Assembly: GCF_035998295.1 (NCBI RefSeq) | Contig: NZ_DASYHS010000224.1 | Span: forward strand, 24,799-88,798 | Length of the DNA stretch: 64,000 nt | Source: DASYHS01 sp035998295 | Lineage (GTDB): Bacteria; Pseudomonadota; Alphaproteobacteria; Azospirillales; Azospirillaceae | Direction of reading: 5' to 3' | Shown here: one piece after another, positions 7,937-15,981 of the stretch | Numbering within the stretch: the stretch's first letter is position 1 | Layout of the letters: every line of letters starts with the position of its first letter | Program-made: the position numbers and the translations under genes | The notes under the pieces: model-generated | Told to the model about the DNA's origin: nothing | The model's input: only the letters and a program-made list of their open reading frames with translations | Databases searched by the model: none

Positions 7937-7950
7937 CGCGGGATCCCGCG
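7937..7950. promoter_or_regulatory. perfect 14-bp GC palindrome
   Basis: CGCGGGATCCCGCG is fully self-complementary. It lies 80 bp past the stop of the upstream ligase gene and could be a transcription-ending hairpin without a U tract, or a second regulator site. Confidence 0.35.
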
Positions 7951-8029
7951 TGATCCGCAACACAATGCGGACCATCGGACCGGGAGACGCTCACCGCTCA
8001 CATGAAAGCGCTGAAATCTTTCCAGCGAC

Positions 8030-9595
8030 TCACGGCGTGCCGGCACTCTCCGCCAGCCGCTCGCGGACGAGAGACTTCGGCACCTTCCCATAGCCCGATT
8101 TCGGCAGCTCGTCCCAGAACACGACCGTCTTCGGCCATTTGTAGCGGGCAAGCTTGCCGTCGATCCAGGCCAGCACGTCCCGGTCCGTGCAATCCCGGCC
8201 CGGCTCGAGGACGCAGACGGCGACGCCGGACTCACCCCATTTCGGATCGGGAACACCGACCACGGCGACCTCCCGGATCGCGGGATGGGTCAGGATCGCC
8301 TCCTCGATTTCGCGCGGGTACACGTTGGAGCCGCCGCTTATGTACATGTCGGAGGCGCGGCCGGTGATGAAAAGAAAGCCGCGCTCGTCCAGGTAGCCGA
8401 TGTCGCCGGTCCGGAACCAGCCGTCCCGGAATGCCTTGGCATCGGCTTCGGGGTTGTCGTGGTAGCCGGCGAAGACGGCCGGCCCGCGCACGCAGATCTC
8501 GCCGGTCCCGCGCGGGGCGAGGCGGCGTCCGTCGTCGTCCGTGACCGCGATCTCCATGCCGGTCCGCGGATAGCCGCAACTCCCGACATTGGGATCGTCG
8601 TCGTCCAGGGCGTGCAGCCGGGCCGGCAGGATCGTGATGTTGCCGGTCACCTCGCCGAGCCCGTAATACTGGACCAGGATCGGCCCCAGCGTCTCCAGGG
8701 CCCGCTTCTGGTCGGCGCGGTACATGGGAGCGCCGGCGTAAATCACGTAGCGCAACGAGCCGTGGTCATGGAGGTGGACGGCGGGATCCCCCACCAACAT
8801 GTTCACGATGCTCGGGACCGTGAACATGTTCGTGACCCTATGCTCCTCGACCAGGCGCCAGGCCTCGCCGGGGTCCAGCCGATCGCCCGACGGCAGCACG
8901 TTGCGAGCACCCCGGGCGACCTGGGTCAGCGCATGGATGCCGGCGCCGTGCGACAGAGGCGCCACGACGAGGCTGGCATCCTCCTCGGTGATGCCGGGCA
9001 TCAGGTCGGCGAGATGGTTGGTGACGACGAACGCCATCTGCCCGTGGGTCAGGACGCCTGCCTTGGGCCGGCCGGTCGTGCCCGAGGTGTAGAAGAACCA
9101 CAAAGGATGGTCGTAGGCCACGTCCTCGGGACGGTCCGGAGCCCCGGCGCCGTCCTCGAGCAGCTGCGCGTAGGCCACTTCCCCCGCGCGCGGCGCGCCG
9201 ATCGAGACGACGAGATCGAGCGACGGGCCGTCGGCCCGGGCGGCGGCGACATGGGCGTCGAAGCCGACGTCGTAGAGCATGGCCCTGGCCCCGCTCGACC
9301 GGGCCAGCCACGCGACCTCCGGCGGGGTCAGGCGGAAATTGGTCGGGACCCAGACGGCGCCCAGCTTGAAGCAGGCCCACAGGCTTTCGAACATCTCCAG
9401 CCCGTTGCGGGAATGGACGAGGACACGGTCGCCCTTGGCGAGACCGCGGCGCCGAAGGCCCTCGACGACCGCATTGACCCGGTCGTCGAGTTCCCGCCAG
9501 GTCAGGCTCCGGTCCCCCTTCACGAAACCGATCCGGTCCGGCAGGCGCCGCGCCGTGTCCGACAGCAGGCGTCCCAGGTTCATCGCGGACGGCAT
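8030..9595 (-). CDS. AMP-forming acyl-CoA ligase
   Basis: A 521-residue ANL enzyme. The P-loop YTSGTTGRPKAG is near residue 173, followed by the GLGEVTG motif near 312, the TGDIGYLDE hinge, and a C-terminal K in SGYGKVPKSL near 502. N-terminal residues (LLSDTARRLPDRIGF) align with fatty-acid or aromatic-acid CoA ligases of the long-chain group. ATG 9595 is chosen because upstream residues are Arg/Pro-rich read-through; GGGG lies 7 bases before it. It follows the SDR gene by 73 bp and is probably cotranscribed with it. It differs clearly from the ligase at 6109-7704, so the two likely activate different acids. Confidence 0.85.
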   Translation of the reverse strand: MPSAMNLGRLLSDTARRLPDRIGFVKGDRSLTWRELDDRVNAVVEGLRRRGLAKGDRVLVHSRNGLEMFESLWACFKLGAVWVPTNFRLTPPEVAWLARSSGARAMLYDVGFDAHVAAARADGPSLDLVVSIGAPRAGEVAYAQLLEDGAGAPDRPEDVAYDHPLWFFYTSGTTGRPKAGVLTHGQMAFVVTNHLADLMPGITEEDASLVVAPLSHGAGIHALTQVARGARNVLPSGDRLDPGEAWRLVEEHRVTNMFTVPSIVNMLVGDPAVHLHDHGSLRYVIYAGAPMYRADQKRALETLGPILVQYYGLGEVTGNITILPARLHALDDDDPNVGSCGYPRTGMEIAVTDDDGRRLAPRGTGEICVRGPAVFAGYHDNPEADAKAFRDGWFRTGDIGYLDERGFLFITGRASDMYISGGSNVYPREIEEAILTHPAIREVAVVGVPDPKWGESGVAVCVLEPGRDCTDRDVLAWIDGKLARYKWPKTVVFWDELPKSGYGKVPKSLVRERLAESAGTP

Positions 9596-9668
9596 GACGG
9601 CACCCCTTCCGATCGGCTTCGCGACGAGTATACCGGCCGGCCCCGCCCGGGCGCCAGCGGCACCGCCG

Positions 9669-10427
9669 TCACGGCGCCGCACGAAGCCCCGCGGCCTGGA
9701 AGCCGCCATCGACGTTGAGGACGTGCCCGGTGACGTACGAGGCCTCCGTGGATGCCAGGAACAGCACCGGGCCGGCGATCTCCTCGGCCGAGGCATAGCG
9801 GCGCATCGGGATCTCCTCGAGCCAGCGCTCCCGCGAACCCGTCGTGTGCATGGCGGCCACCATCGGCGTCTCGACCGGTCCGGGAGCCACCGCGTTCACG
9901 CGGATGCCGTGCGGCGCGAGTTCCAAGGCCATGACCCGGGTCAGGACGATCACCGCGCCTTTCGAGGCGCCATAGGCCGCCCTGCCGGCGTTGCCGCGCT
10001 GGCCGGAAACCGAAGCGATGTTCACGATGCAGCCGCCGCCGGCCGCGGCCATCCTCCTGGCCGCAGCTTGGCCGCACAGGAACGTCCCCATCAGGTTGAC
10101 GTCCAGCATGCGGCGCGCCAACGCCGGATCGGTTTCCAGGAACGGGACGTCCCGGGCGATGCCGGCGGCGTTGACGAGGATGTCCGGCACGCCGAGCGCG
10201 TCGACCGCGGACATCATGGTCTCGACCGACGCCGCGTCGGTCACGTCGACCTGCAGCCCGAGCACCCGGCCTCCGATCCTCGCGGCACGGTCGGCCGCCG
10301 CCTTGCCATCCAGGTCGGCGACCACCGTCGCCGCTCCCTCGGCCGCGAGACGCTCGGCGATCACCCGGCCGATCCCGCCGGCCCCGCCGGTGACGACCGC
10401 GACACGATGCTCAAACCTGGTTCCCAT
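9669..10427 (-). CDS. short-chain dehydrogenase/reductase (FabG-like)
   Basis: A 252-residue classical SDR using NAD(P)(H) to interconvert a hydroxyl and a keto group. The cofactor loop is TGGAGGIG at residues 12-19, the NAAGIA block follows, and the catalytic set is S in ASVSG plus YGASK. An aspartate at the end of beta-2 (ADLDG) favours NAD over NADP. The C terminus holds the VTGHVLNVDGGF block. ATG 10427 has an AGGAG site; the longer frame is read-through. It is the first leftward gene from the divergent promoter region and may provide 3-ketoacyl or hydroxyacyl reduction for the acyl clusters. Confidence 0.88.
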   Translation of the reverse strand: MGTRFEHRVAVVTGGAGGIGRVIAERLAAEGAATVVADLDGKAAADRAARIGGRVLGLQVDVTDAASVETMMSAVDALGVPDILVNAAGIARDVPFLETDPALARRMLDVNLMGTFLCGQAAARRMAAAGGGCIVNIASVSGQRGNAGRAAYGASKGAVIVLTRVMALELAPHGIRVNAVAPGPVETPMVAAMHTTGSRERWLEEIPMRRYASAEEIAGPVLFLASTEASYVTGHVLNVDGGFQAAGLRAAP

Positions 10428-10692
10428 GTCGGCATCCTCCCGGTCGGCACCCATCGACCACGATGATTCGGTACGCGCCATGGAGCGTTTGCGACACCGA
10501 ATCCGATCCAATCGGCCTTCGAGCACGCAATAGAAACCAAAACCCACTCCAGGATAGGCGAATATGATTTCCCAACAAGCCTTGACAAATAACTCAGTAT
10601 GATGGGTAAAATTTCAAGCCGGTCATCGCTCGACAGTTGGCGGCATCCGACGTTCGTTACCGACGCCAGCGGCGAGAGGCCACGGGAGAGGG
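10428..10692. promoter_or_regulatory. divergent promoter region between the two acyl clusters
   Basis: A 265-bp gap separates the leftward SDR gene from the rightward acyl-CoA dehydrogenase gene. Its middle is distinctly A/T-rich. It contains the best promoter match of this part of the window on the plus strand. Confidence 0.6.
10582..10612 (+). promoter_or_regulatory. candidate sigma-70 promoter
   Basis: TTGACA at 10582-10587 and TAAAAT at 10607-10612 are separated by 19 bp, longer than the ideal 17. The -10 box is preceded by GGG. It lies 81 bp ahead of the rightward dehydrogenase gene. Confidence 0.5.
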
Positions 10693-11883
10693 ATGATGAA
10701 TCTGACCGAGACACCGGCCGAGCGGGAGTTTCGTAGGCGCGTCAGGTCGTGGCTCGCCGACAACCTCCCAGAGGGCTGGACCGAGGGGCGGCGGGCGGAA
10801 CCCCGCCGGCTGGACGATCGGTTTCAATTCCGTCACGCGTGGCACAAGCGCCTGCATGAAGGCGGCTGGATCGGCCTGCACTGGCCGGTCGAGTACGGCG
10901 GGAGGGGCTTCACCTCGGTCGAGCAGTTGATCTTCCACGAGGAGATGGCGACCGCCGAGGCGCCTCCCGTCGCCAACTGGGTCGGCATCGAGCTGGTGGC
11001 GCCCTCGTTGATGCGGTGGGGCGATGAGGCGCAGAAACGCCATTACCTCCCGCGCATCATGAGTGGCGAGCACGTGTGGTGCCAGGCGTGGTCGGAGCCC
11101 GGCGCCGGTTCGGACCTGACGGCGGTGGCGACCCGGGCGGAGCGCGACGGCGACGCCTTCGTCATAAACGGGCGCAAACGCTGGATAAGCTGGGCCCAGT
11201 TCGCGACCCACGCCGCCGTGCTCGTGCGCACCGGCGACCCGGCGCTCAGGCACAGATCCCTGAGCTGCCTGATCGTACCGCTCGACACTCCGGGCATTAC
11301 CGTCCGCCCGATTGCGATGCTGAATGGCGAGGCGGAAGAGAACGACGTCTTCTTCGAGGACGTCCGTGTCCCGGCCTCCGCCCTGTTCGGCCCGCCGGAC
11401 GGCGGCTGGTCCGTGGTGCTGACCGCCATGGCGGCCGCCCGCGGTTCGACCTCCCTGGTCCGGATCGTCGACCTGCAGGTCCAGTTCGGCAAGATGGTCC
11501 GTCAGGCCGCGGCGCGTGGCGGCAACCGCTTCCTGCTCGACGACAGCCATCTGCGCCGCCGGCTCGCGAGAGCCGAGGCGCGGCTACAGGCCCTCAAGTA
11601 TCTCGCCTACCGCATGACGGCCGAGATCGAGGCGGGCGAGATCGATGGGGCGGCCGGATCGACGGAGAAACTGCTCTGGAGCGAGCTGAGCCAGGAACTG
11701 ACGGAGCTCGCCCTCCATCTGGAGGGCCCCCGCATGCTGATCGGCGGCCATGTCGAGGACGACACCTGGTTCGGTCATTGGCGGGAAGCCTTCATGCGCG
11801 CCAAGGGCACCTCGGTCGAGGGCGGAACCAGCGAGATCCAGCGCAACACGATTGCCCGCCGCGTGCTCCGGCTGGCGGGCTGA
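10693..11883 (+). CDS. acyl-CoA dehydrogenase, full length
   Basis: A 396-residue FAD-dependent enzyme that introduces a 2,3-double bond into an acyl-CoA. The FAD/substrate block reads WCQAWSEPGAGSDLTA near residue 135, followed by NGRKRWIS. The C-terminal family signature EGGTSEIQRNTIARRVL is near residue 375. Like other family members of this group it starts with an N-terminal helical domain without a targeting sequence. It is the first gene of a five-gene rightward run with very short gaps. Its partner gene follows 22 bp later. The electron acceptor would be an electron-transfer flavoprotein encoded elsewhere. Confidence 0.88.
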   Translation: MMNLTETPAEREFRRRVRSWLADNLPEGWTEGRRAEPRRLDDRFQFRHAWHKRLHEGGWIGLHWPVEYGGRGFTSVEQLIFHEEMATAEAPPVANWVGIELVAPSLMRWGDEAQKRHYLPRIMSGEHVWCQAWSEPGAGSDLTAVATRAERDGDAFVINGRKRWISWAQFATHAAVLVRTGDPALRHRSLSCLIVPLDTPGITVRPIAMLNGEAEENDVFFEDVRVPASALFGPPDGGWSVVLTAMAAARGSTSLVRIVDLQVQFGKMVRQAAARGGNRFLLDDSHLRRRLARAEARLQALKYLAYRMTAEIEAGEIDGAAGSTEKLLWSELSQELTELALHLEGPRMLIGGHVEDDTWFGHWREAFMRAKGTSVEGGTSEIQRNTIARRVLRLAG

Positions 11884-11905
11884 CCCCAACGGATCGGATA
11901 CTCCC

Positions 11906-12946
11906 ATGCGCCTCGGACTGCTCGCCACCCATGACGAGCTCAAGGACACCGTCGCACGGATGCTCGCGGGCACGGTCGATGCGCCGGTCCAGCGCATTGC
12001 CGCCGCTCCGGAACACCGTCTCCCGCCGGACGGCTTCCGCGACCTGGTCGACGGCGTCTGGCAGGCGGAGGAACCGCTCCTGCGCGCCGCTCTCATCGCC
12101 GAAGAGGCCGGGCGCGCCTTCGCACCGGTCTCTCCGCGTACGGCGCTGCTGGCCGGCTGGCTCGCCCGCGACCCGCGGGTGGCGGTCGCCGGTCCGGCCG
12201 GGATCGCGATCAGCGTCGCGGGCGACGGCTCCGCCGAGGAGATGCCGGTCGCCGTCGCGGGGCCCGACGGCGAGGCGGTTCTGGACGGCGAGTGCATCCT
12301 GGTGGAGGACCCCGGCGATGCAACGGAACTGTTGATCACGGCGCGCACGCAAGCCGGGCCCGCGCTGTTTCTGATGCCCCTCGACCAGCCCGGCGTCGAA
12401 CGGCTGGAGCGCGACCGGCTCGACCCGGCGCGGCCGGCTTTCGGATTGCGCATCGCTCCGCCGGCCGCCGCCCGCCGCATCGCGGACGCAAGCGCCACGG
12501 CCGCACTGCTTGGGGAGATCCAGGCGCTCGGCCGGCTTCTGGCCGCGGCCGAGATGCTGGGCGTCGCCGACCTCATGCTCGCGCTGGCGACCGGGTACTC
12601 GCGCCGGCGAAAGCAGTTCGGCGTTGCGATCGGTTCGTTCCAGGCGGTCGCCCACGCATGTGCCGACATGCTGTGCGAGATCGAACTGCTGCGCTCGCTC
12701 GTCTACGCGGCCGCGGCGGCACCCACCGCCTCGGGTGCTCCCGACCGTGCCATGGCGGCGCGGGCCAAGGGCCTCGCTTGCGAGACCGGGCCGCGCGTCG
12801 CCAACCGCGTCGTGCAGATCTTCGGCGGCGAAGGCCTGACCTGGGATCGCGGGCTGCATTTCGGGCTGCGGCGCCAGCAGGCGCTGCGGATCGCCTTCGG
12901 CACGGCCGAGCAATGCTGGGACGACACATCGGAGACCCTGACGTGA
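11906..12946 (+). CDS. short, divergent acyl-CoA dehydrogenase
   Basis: A 346-residue protein with the acyl-CoA dehydrogenase fold but strongly reduced. The C-terminal half is recognisable (LATGYSRRRKQFGVAIGSFQAVAHACADM and then QIFGGEGLTWDRGLH, segments shared with the family). The middle beta domain is short and the usual GSD FAD motif is not evident. Such partners often form heteromers with a full-length dehydrogenase, as in steroid-degrading ACADs of actinobacteria and proteobacteria. The gene directly follows the full-length copy, and ATG 11906 is the first in-frame start after its stop. Its 3' end overlaps the next start as GTGA. Confidence 0.8.
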   Translation: MRLGLLATHDELKDTVARMLAGTVDAPVQRIAAAPEHRLPPDGFRDLVDGVWQAEEPLLRAALIAEEAGRAFAPVSPRTALLAGWLARDPRVAVAGPAGIAISVAGDGSAEEMPVAVAGPDGEAVLDGECILVEDPGDATELLITARTQAGPALFLMPLDQPGVERLERDRLDPARPAFGLRIAPPAAARRIADASATAALLGEIQALGRLLAAAEMLGVADLMLALATGYSRRRKQFGVAIGSFQAVAHACADMLCEIELLRSLVYAAAAAPTASGAPDRAMAARAKGLACETGPRVANRVVQIFGGEGLTWDRGLHFGLRRQQALRIAFGTAEQCWDDTSETLT

Positions 12947-13530
12947 CCAACCTCTTCGCTTTCGAAGGCCACGAACCCGAGGTCGATCCAAGCGCCTGGA
13001 TCGCGCCCGACGCCCGCCTGATCGGCCAGGTCTCGATCGGCGAGAGCGTCACGGTGATGTTCGGGGCCGTTCTGAGGGCCGACCACAACGCGATCCGGAT
13101 CGGCGCGGAGTCCAATATCCAGGACGGCGTGATCATGCATTGCGACCCGCCTTCGCTTCCCCACGGCCGGCCCGTCGTACTGGGCCGGCGGGTCTCGATC
13201 GGACACGGCGCGCGCCTGCACGGCTGTACCGTCGGCGACGGGGCGATGATCGGGACCGGTGCGGTCGTGCTCGACGGTGCCGTGATCGGCGCCGGCAGCC
13301 TGGTCGCCGCGAACGCGTTGGTACCACCCGGTATGGAGATTCCCGAAGGCAGCCTCGTGATCGGCTCGCCGGCGGCGGTGAAGCGTCCGGTGCGCGAGCG
13401 GGATCGCGAACTGCTGGCGCTCGCGGCCGACATGTACGTGGACCTGGGCCGGCGCTATCGGGCGACGCTCGTACCGCTGCCGCCCCATCCCGGGTCTTCC
13501 GGATCCCAATCCCCCCATAGAAGCGTGTGA
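12943..13530 (+). CDS. gamma-carbonic-anhydrase-like hexapeptide-repeat protein
   Basis: A 195-residue left-handed beta-helix protein with repeated hexapeptide turns (IGESVTVMFGAVLRAD, IGAESNIQDG, VGDGAMIGTGAVV). The three zinc-binding histidines of the gamma-CA/PaaY/CaiE group appear to be present in MHCDP, GHGAR and LHGC. Family members include carbonic anhydrases and thioesterases of CoA pathways such as PaaY, which hydrolyses ring-derived CoA thioesters. The start is GTG 12943, overlapping the previous stop as GTGA, with GGAG 8 bases ahead. Placement among CoA-ester genes favours a thioesterase-like or rescue role over CO2 hydration; this is inference. Confidence 0.8.
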   Translation: MTNLFAFEGHEPEVDPSAWIAPDARLIGQVSIGESVTVMFGAVLRADHNAIRIGAESNIQDGVIMHCDPPSLPHGRPVVLGRRVSIGHGARLHGCTVGDGAMIGTGAVVLDGAVIGAGSLVAANALVPPGMEIPEGSLVIGSPAAVKRPVRERDRELLALAADMYVDLGRRYRATLVPLPPHPGSSGSQSPHRSV

Positions 13531-14501
13531 CGACGATGGCGCATATCCAGGGCAGCAAACCCGAAACCTTCGACTTCCGCAGCATCCGGTACGAGAAGAC
13601 CGGCTGGAAGGCGACGATCACGATCAACCGTCCCCAGGCGCTGAACGCGATCGACCTCGTCGCCTTCCGCGAGATCTCGGAAGCGTTGCGCGATGCCGAG
13701 TGGGACGATCACGTCGCGGTCGTGGTCCTGACCGGCGAGGGCGACCGGGCGTTCTGCGCCGGCGCCGACCTGAAGGAGCACTATGAACTCTGCACGCGCC
13801 CGCGCGACTACTTCAAGTGGATCAGCGAGTTCATCGCGATGCAGACGCGCCTCGTCCGCCTCGGGAAACCGACGATCGCGCGCCTCAACGGGCTCGTGCT
13901 CGGCGCCGGCAACGAGCTGAACCTGGCATGCGACCTCTCGGTCGCCGCCGACGACGTCGTGATCCGTCAGGCGGGCACCGCGCGCGGCAGCGTCGCCGCG
14001 ATCGGCGTCACGCAATGGCTGCCACTGGTCGTCGGCGACCGGCGGGCTCGCGAAATCCTGCTTCTGTGCGAAGACATTCCTGCGCAGAAGGCGATGGACT
14101 GGGGCCTCATCAACGAGGTGGTCCCGCGCGCCGAACTCGATGCGGCGGTCGATCGGCTGGTGGACAAGCTGACCAACAAGTTCGCGGAATCCACCCGGTA
14201 TACGAAGACGCAGACGAACTTCTTCAAGGAACTCGTCTGGGGCATCACCGCCGCCCATGCCGGCGACTGGCTGGCCATACACAGCGGCTCCACCGAGACC
14301 TTCGAGGGCATGCGCGCCTTCCTGGAGAAGCGCCCCGTCGCCCACATGGAGTTCCGGGAGAAGGCGGCTGCCGACCGTTCGCCCGAATTCCCCTGGGGCG
14401 CCCCGACATCGAGCTGCACGAACTGCGGCAGCAAACAGCTTCCCGCCCACCACCGGTTCTGCGGTACCTGCGGCACGCCGCTGTCCGGGGATCCGTCCTG
14501 A
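13527..14501 (+). CDS. crotonase-family hydratase/hydrolase fused to a C-terminal zinc ribbon
   Basis: A 324-residue protein. Residues about 15-265 are a crotonase (enoyl-CoA hydratase) domain with FCAGADLKEHYE for CoA binding and an oxyanion-hole segment LVLGAGNELNLACD. Details such as PRDYFKWI, IRQAGTARGS and the TNFFKEL helix recall 6-oxocyclohex-1-ene-1-carbonyl-CoA hydrolase (Oah), a ring-cleaving member. After a linker, residues 297-315 form a four-cysteine zinc ribbon (CTNC at 297-300 and CGTC at 312-315), not part of normal crotonases. The start may be GTG 13527 (GTGA overlap) or ATG 13536. The neighbouring dehydrogenases fit a ring or branched-acid beta-oxidation route. Confidence 0.82.
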   Translation: MTTMAHIQGSKPETFDFRSIRYEKTGWKATITINRPQALNAIDLVAFREISEALRDAEWDDHVAVVVLTGEGDRAFCAGADLKEHYELCTRPRDYFKWISEFIAMQTRLVRLGKPTIARLNGLVLGAGNELNLACDLSVAADDVVIRQAGTARGSVAAIGVTQWLPLVVGDRRAREILLLCEDIPAQKAMDWGLINEVVPRAELDAAVDRLVDKLTNKFAESTRYTKTQTNFFKELVWGITAAHAGDWLAIHSGSTETFEGMRAFLEKRPVAHMEFREKAAADRSPEFPWGAPTSSCTNCGSKQLPAHHRFCGTCGTPLSGDPS

Positions 14502-14515
14502 CAGGGAGAGACAGC

Positions 14516-15148
14516 GTGATCCACGCCCAGGCCGACCACCACTCCCGAGGAGGTGCCGAAGCGCTCGACCATGCGGTCGGCGTCGCAGCGGAGGCCGGGT
14601 TGTCGAGCTTGCCCAGCGAAGCGTTCCACTTCGATCTCGCAAGCCGCAGCTTCCGGCTCGTCGAGGGCGAACGGCTGACCGCGTTCCTCGCCGCCCTGCG
14701 CCGGCAGCGCCGGCAGGCGGAAGCGGCACCCGACCCTCGGCACCTCCAGCGGCTCGCCGACGCCGCCATAGCCGCATTGCGCCGGGAAGCCGGCACCGAT
14801 CTCGATCGCATGGCGACACTCGTCGTCGAGGGCGCGGGGGCCGGCCTGGACGAGGCATGGATCGACCGGGTGGCGGCGCTCCGGCCGATCGACTGGCGGC
14901 TGGCCGCCCTCTACGCCCGGGTCGTCGGTTGCGACGCCGTGGGAACGGCCGAAGGGCTGGGGGCGGCCCTCGGCCGGGAGACCGCCGCCTGGGCGCCGCC
15001 CGCGGAACTGGAGGCCAGCCTGAGGCGCCTGCAAAGGGCGGGCATCATCGAGGACGGAACCGATATCGCCCTCTCGGCCGACCCCTGGCTCCCGCCCCGC
15101 CGTCTCACCCGCGCCGGTGCCCGCATGCTGGTGCTCGCAGCCGCTTGA
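14516..15148 (+). CDS. unrecognised protein at the end of the acyl-CoA operon
   Basis: A 210-residue, Ala/Arg/Leu-rich, mostly helical protein that I do not recognise. It has no signal peptide, membrane span or metal motif. The C-terminal 45 residues (LEASLRRLQRAGIIEDG, then LTRAGARML) look like a winged-helix unit. The start is GTG 14516 with GGGAGAG 5 bases upstream; the open frame extends further 5' but runs inside the crotonase gene. It begins 14 bp after the crotonase stop, so it is probably cotranscribed. It could be a small subunit, a chaperone or a regulator for the cluster. Confidence 0.6.
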   Translation: MIHAQADHHSRGGAEALDHAVGVAAEAGLSSLPSEAFHFDLASRSFRLVEGERLTAFLAALRRQRRQAEAAPDPRHLQRLADAAIAALRREAGTDLDRMATLVVEGAGAGLDEAWIDRVAALRPIDWRLAALYARVVGCDAVGTAEGLGAALGRETAAWAPPAELEASLRRLQRAGIIEDGTDIALSADPWLPPRRLTRAGARMLVLAAA

Positions 15149-15228
15149 AGCGGCCGCGGGGCCAGCGGACCCGCCACCGAATCATTCTCGAAACGGTTCC
15201 CTTCCGTTGCTGTTGACCCTCTCCGATA

Positions 15229-15247
15229 ACCCGCCCCCCGGGCGGGT
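15229..15247. terminator. short GC hairpin after the acyl-CoA operon
   Basis: ACCCGCCC and GGGCGGGT form an 8-bp perfect stem with a 3-base loop. No U tract follows. It lies between the operon end and the next gene and may end transcription or protect the 3' end. Confidence 0.4.
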
Positions 15248-15279
15248 ATCCTCCACGGCAACCCAAAGGGAGGTACGCA

Positions 15280-15927
15280 ATGCGTGCACTACTCGTACCG
15301 GCCATTGCTCTGACGATGTCCGTCTCTTCGGTGGCTCTTGCCCAGAGCCAGCAGGGTGGCACACAGCAGCCCCCGCAGAGCGGAAGCCAGCAGCAGGCAC
15401 AGCAGAGCAGCGGCCAGCAGAGCACCAGCCAGCAGAGCGCAGGCCAGCAGAGCGCAGGCCAGCAGGCGCAGCAGAGCGGGAACCAGCAGGTTTCGACCCG
15501 GAGCTACGAAGAGGTCGAGACGTCCCTGAAGGAGGCCGGCTTCGAGGATGTCCGGACCCTCAACGCGGCGTACCTGGTCAGCGCGATGACCAAGGAAGGC
15601 GAGCAGGTCACCTTCGTCGTCGACCCGCCCGCCCCGGAAGCGGCCGGAGCCACGGCCGGAGCCACGACCGGCGCCGCGCCCGCGGACCAGACGGCGCTGA
15701 GGAACCAGCAGCAGATCCGCGATGACCTGACGCAGGCCGGCTTCACGAACGTCCAGATCCTGGATGCGGCCTATCTGGCGGCGGGAACCACCCGCAGCGG
15801 CGATCAGATCACGATGATGATCGACCCGAGCATGAGCGGCGGGGCCACCGGCTCGACCGGTTCCAGCGGCAGCCAGCCGACGACCGGCCAGGGCGGTTCG
15901 GCCACGCAGAGCGGCCAGCCGCAGTAG
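15280..15927 (+). CDS. secreted Gln/Ser/Gly-rich protein with two internal repeats
   Basis: A 215-residue exported protein of unknown function. Residues 1-21 are a signal peptide with cleavage after V-A-L-A. Residues about 22-68 are low-complexity Gln/Ser/Gly with repeats of the form SAGQQ. Two related modules of about 40 residues follow: YEEVETSLKEAGFEDVRTL ending VTFVVDP, and QIRDDLTQAGFTNVQIL ending ITMMIDP. Each has a helix then two strands with a conserved A-A-Y-L core, somewhat like PepSY or BON folds. A Gly/Ser/Thr tail closes the chain. AAGGGAGG lies 6 bases before the ATG. A strong terminator follows the stop codon. Confidence 0.72.
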   Translation: MRALLVPAIALTMSVSSVALAQSQQGGTQQPPQSGSQQQAQQSSGQQSTSQQSAGQQSAGQQAQQSGNQQVSTRSYEEVETSLKEAGFEDVRTLNAAYLVSAMTKEGEQVTFVVDPPAPEAAGATAGATTGAAPADQTALRNQQQIRDDLTQAGFTNVQILDAAYLAAGTTRSGDQITMMIDPSMSGGATGSTGSSGSQPTTGQGGSATQSGQPQ

Positions 15928-15939
15928 CCTGTGACGGAA

Positions 15940-15977
15940 GGCGCCGCCCGGGACACCCCGGGCGGCGCCGCCTTTTT
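15940..15977 (+). terminator. Rho-independent terminator, possibly bidirectional
   Basis: A 13-bp perfect stem GGCGCCGCCCGGG / CCCGGGCGGCGCC with a 4-base loop is followed by GCC and five T. It lies between the convergent repeat-protein gene and the alcohol dehydrogenase gene, and could serve both. Confidence 0.85.
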
Positions 15978-15981
15978 GCAC

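Larger units (their letters stand above)
7705..8029. other. regulatory gap between the two acyl ligase genes
   Basis: No gene is seen here. The stretch from about 7815 to 7935 is richer in A/T than its surroundings and contains two perfect palindromes, listed separately. It probably carries the minus-strand promoter of the ligase-desaturase-ACP operon and the end of the preceding transcript. Confidence 0.5.

Noticed and set aside
15395..15485. Tandem AGCCAGCAGAGCGCAGG-type DNA repeats, considered as CRISPR or a minisatellite
   Set aside because: They are in-frame codon repeats of the Gln/Ser-rich part of a secreted protein; spacers are absent.
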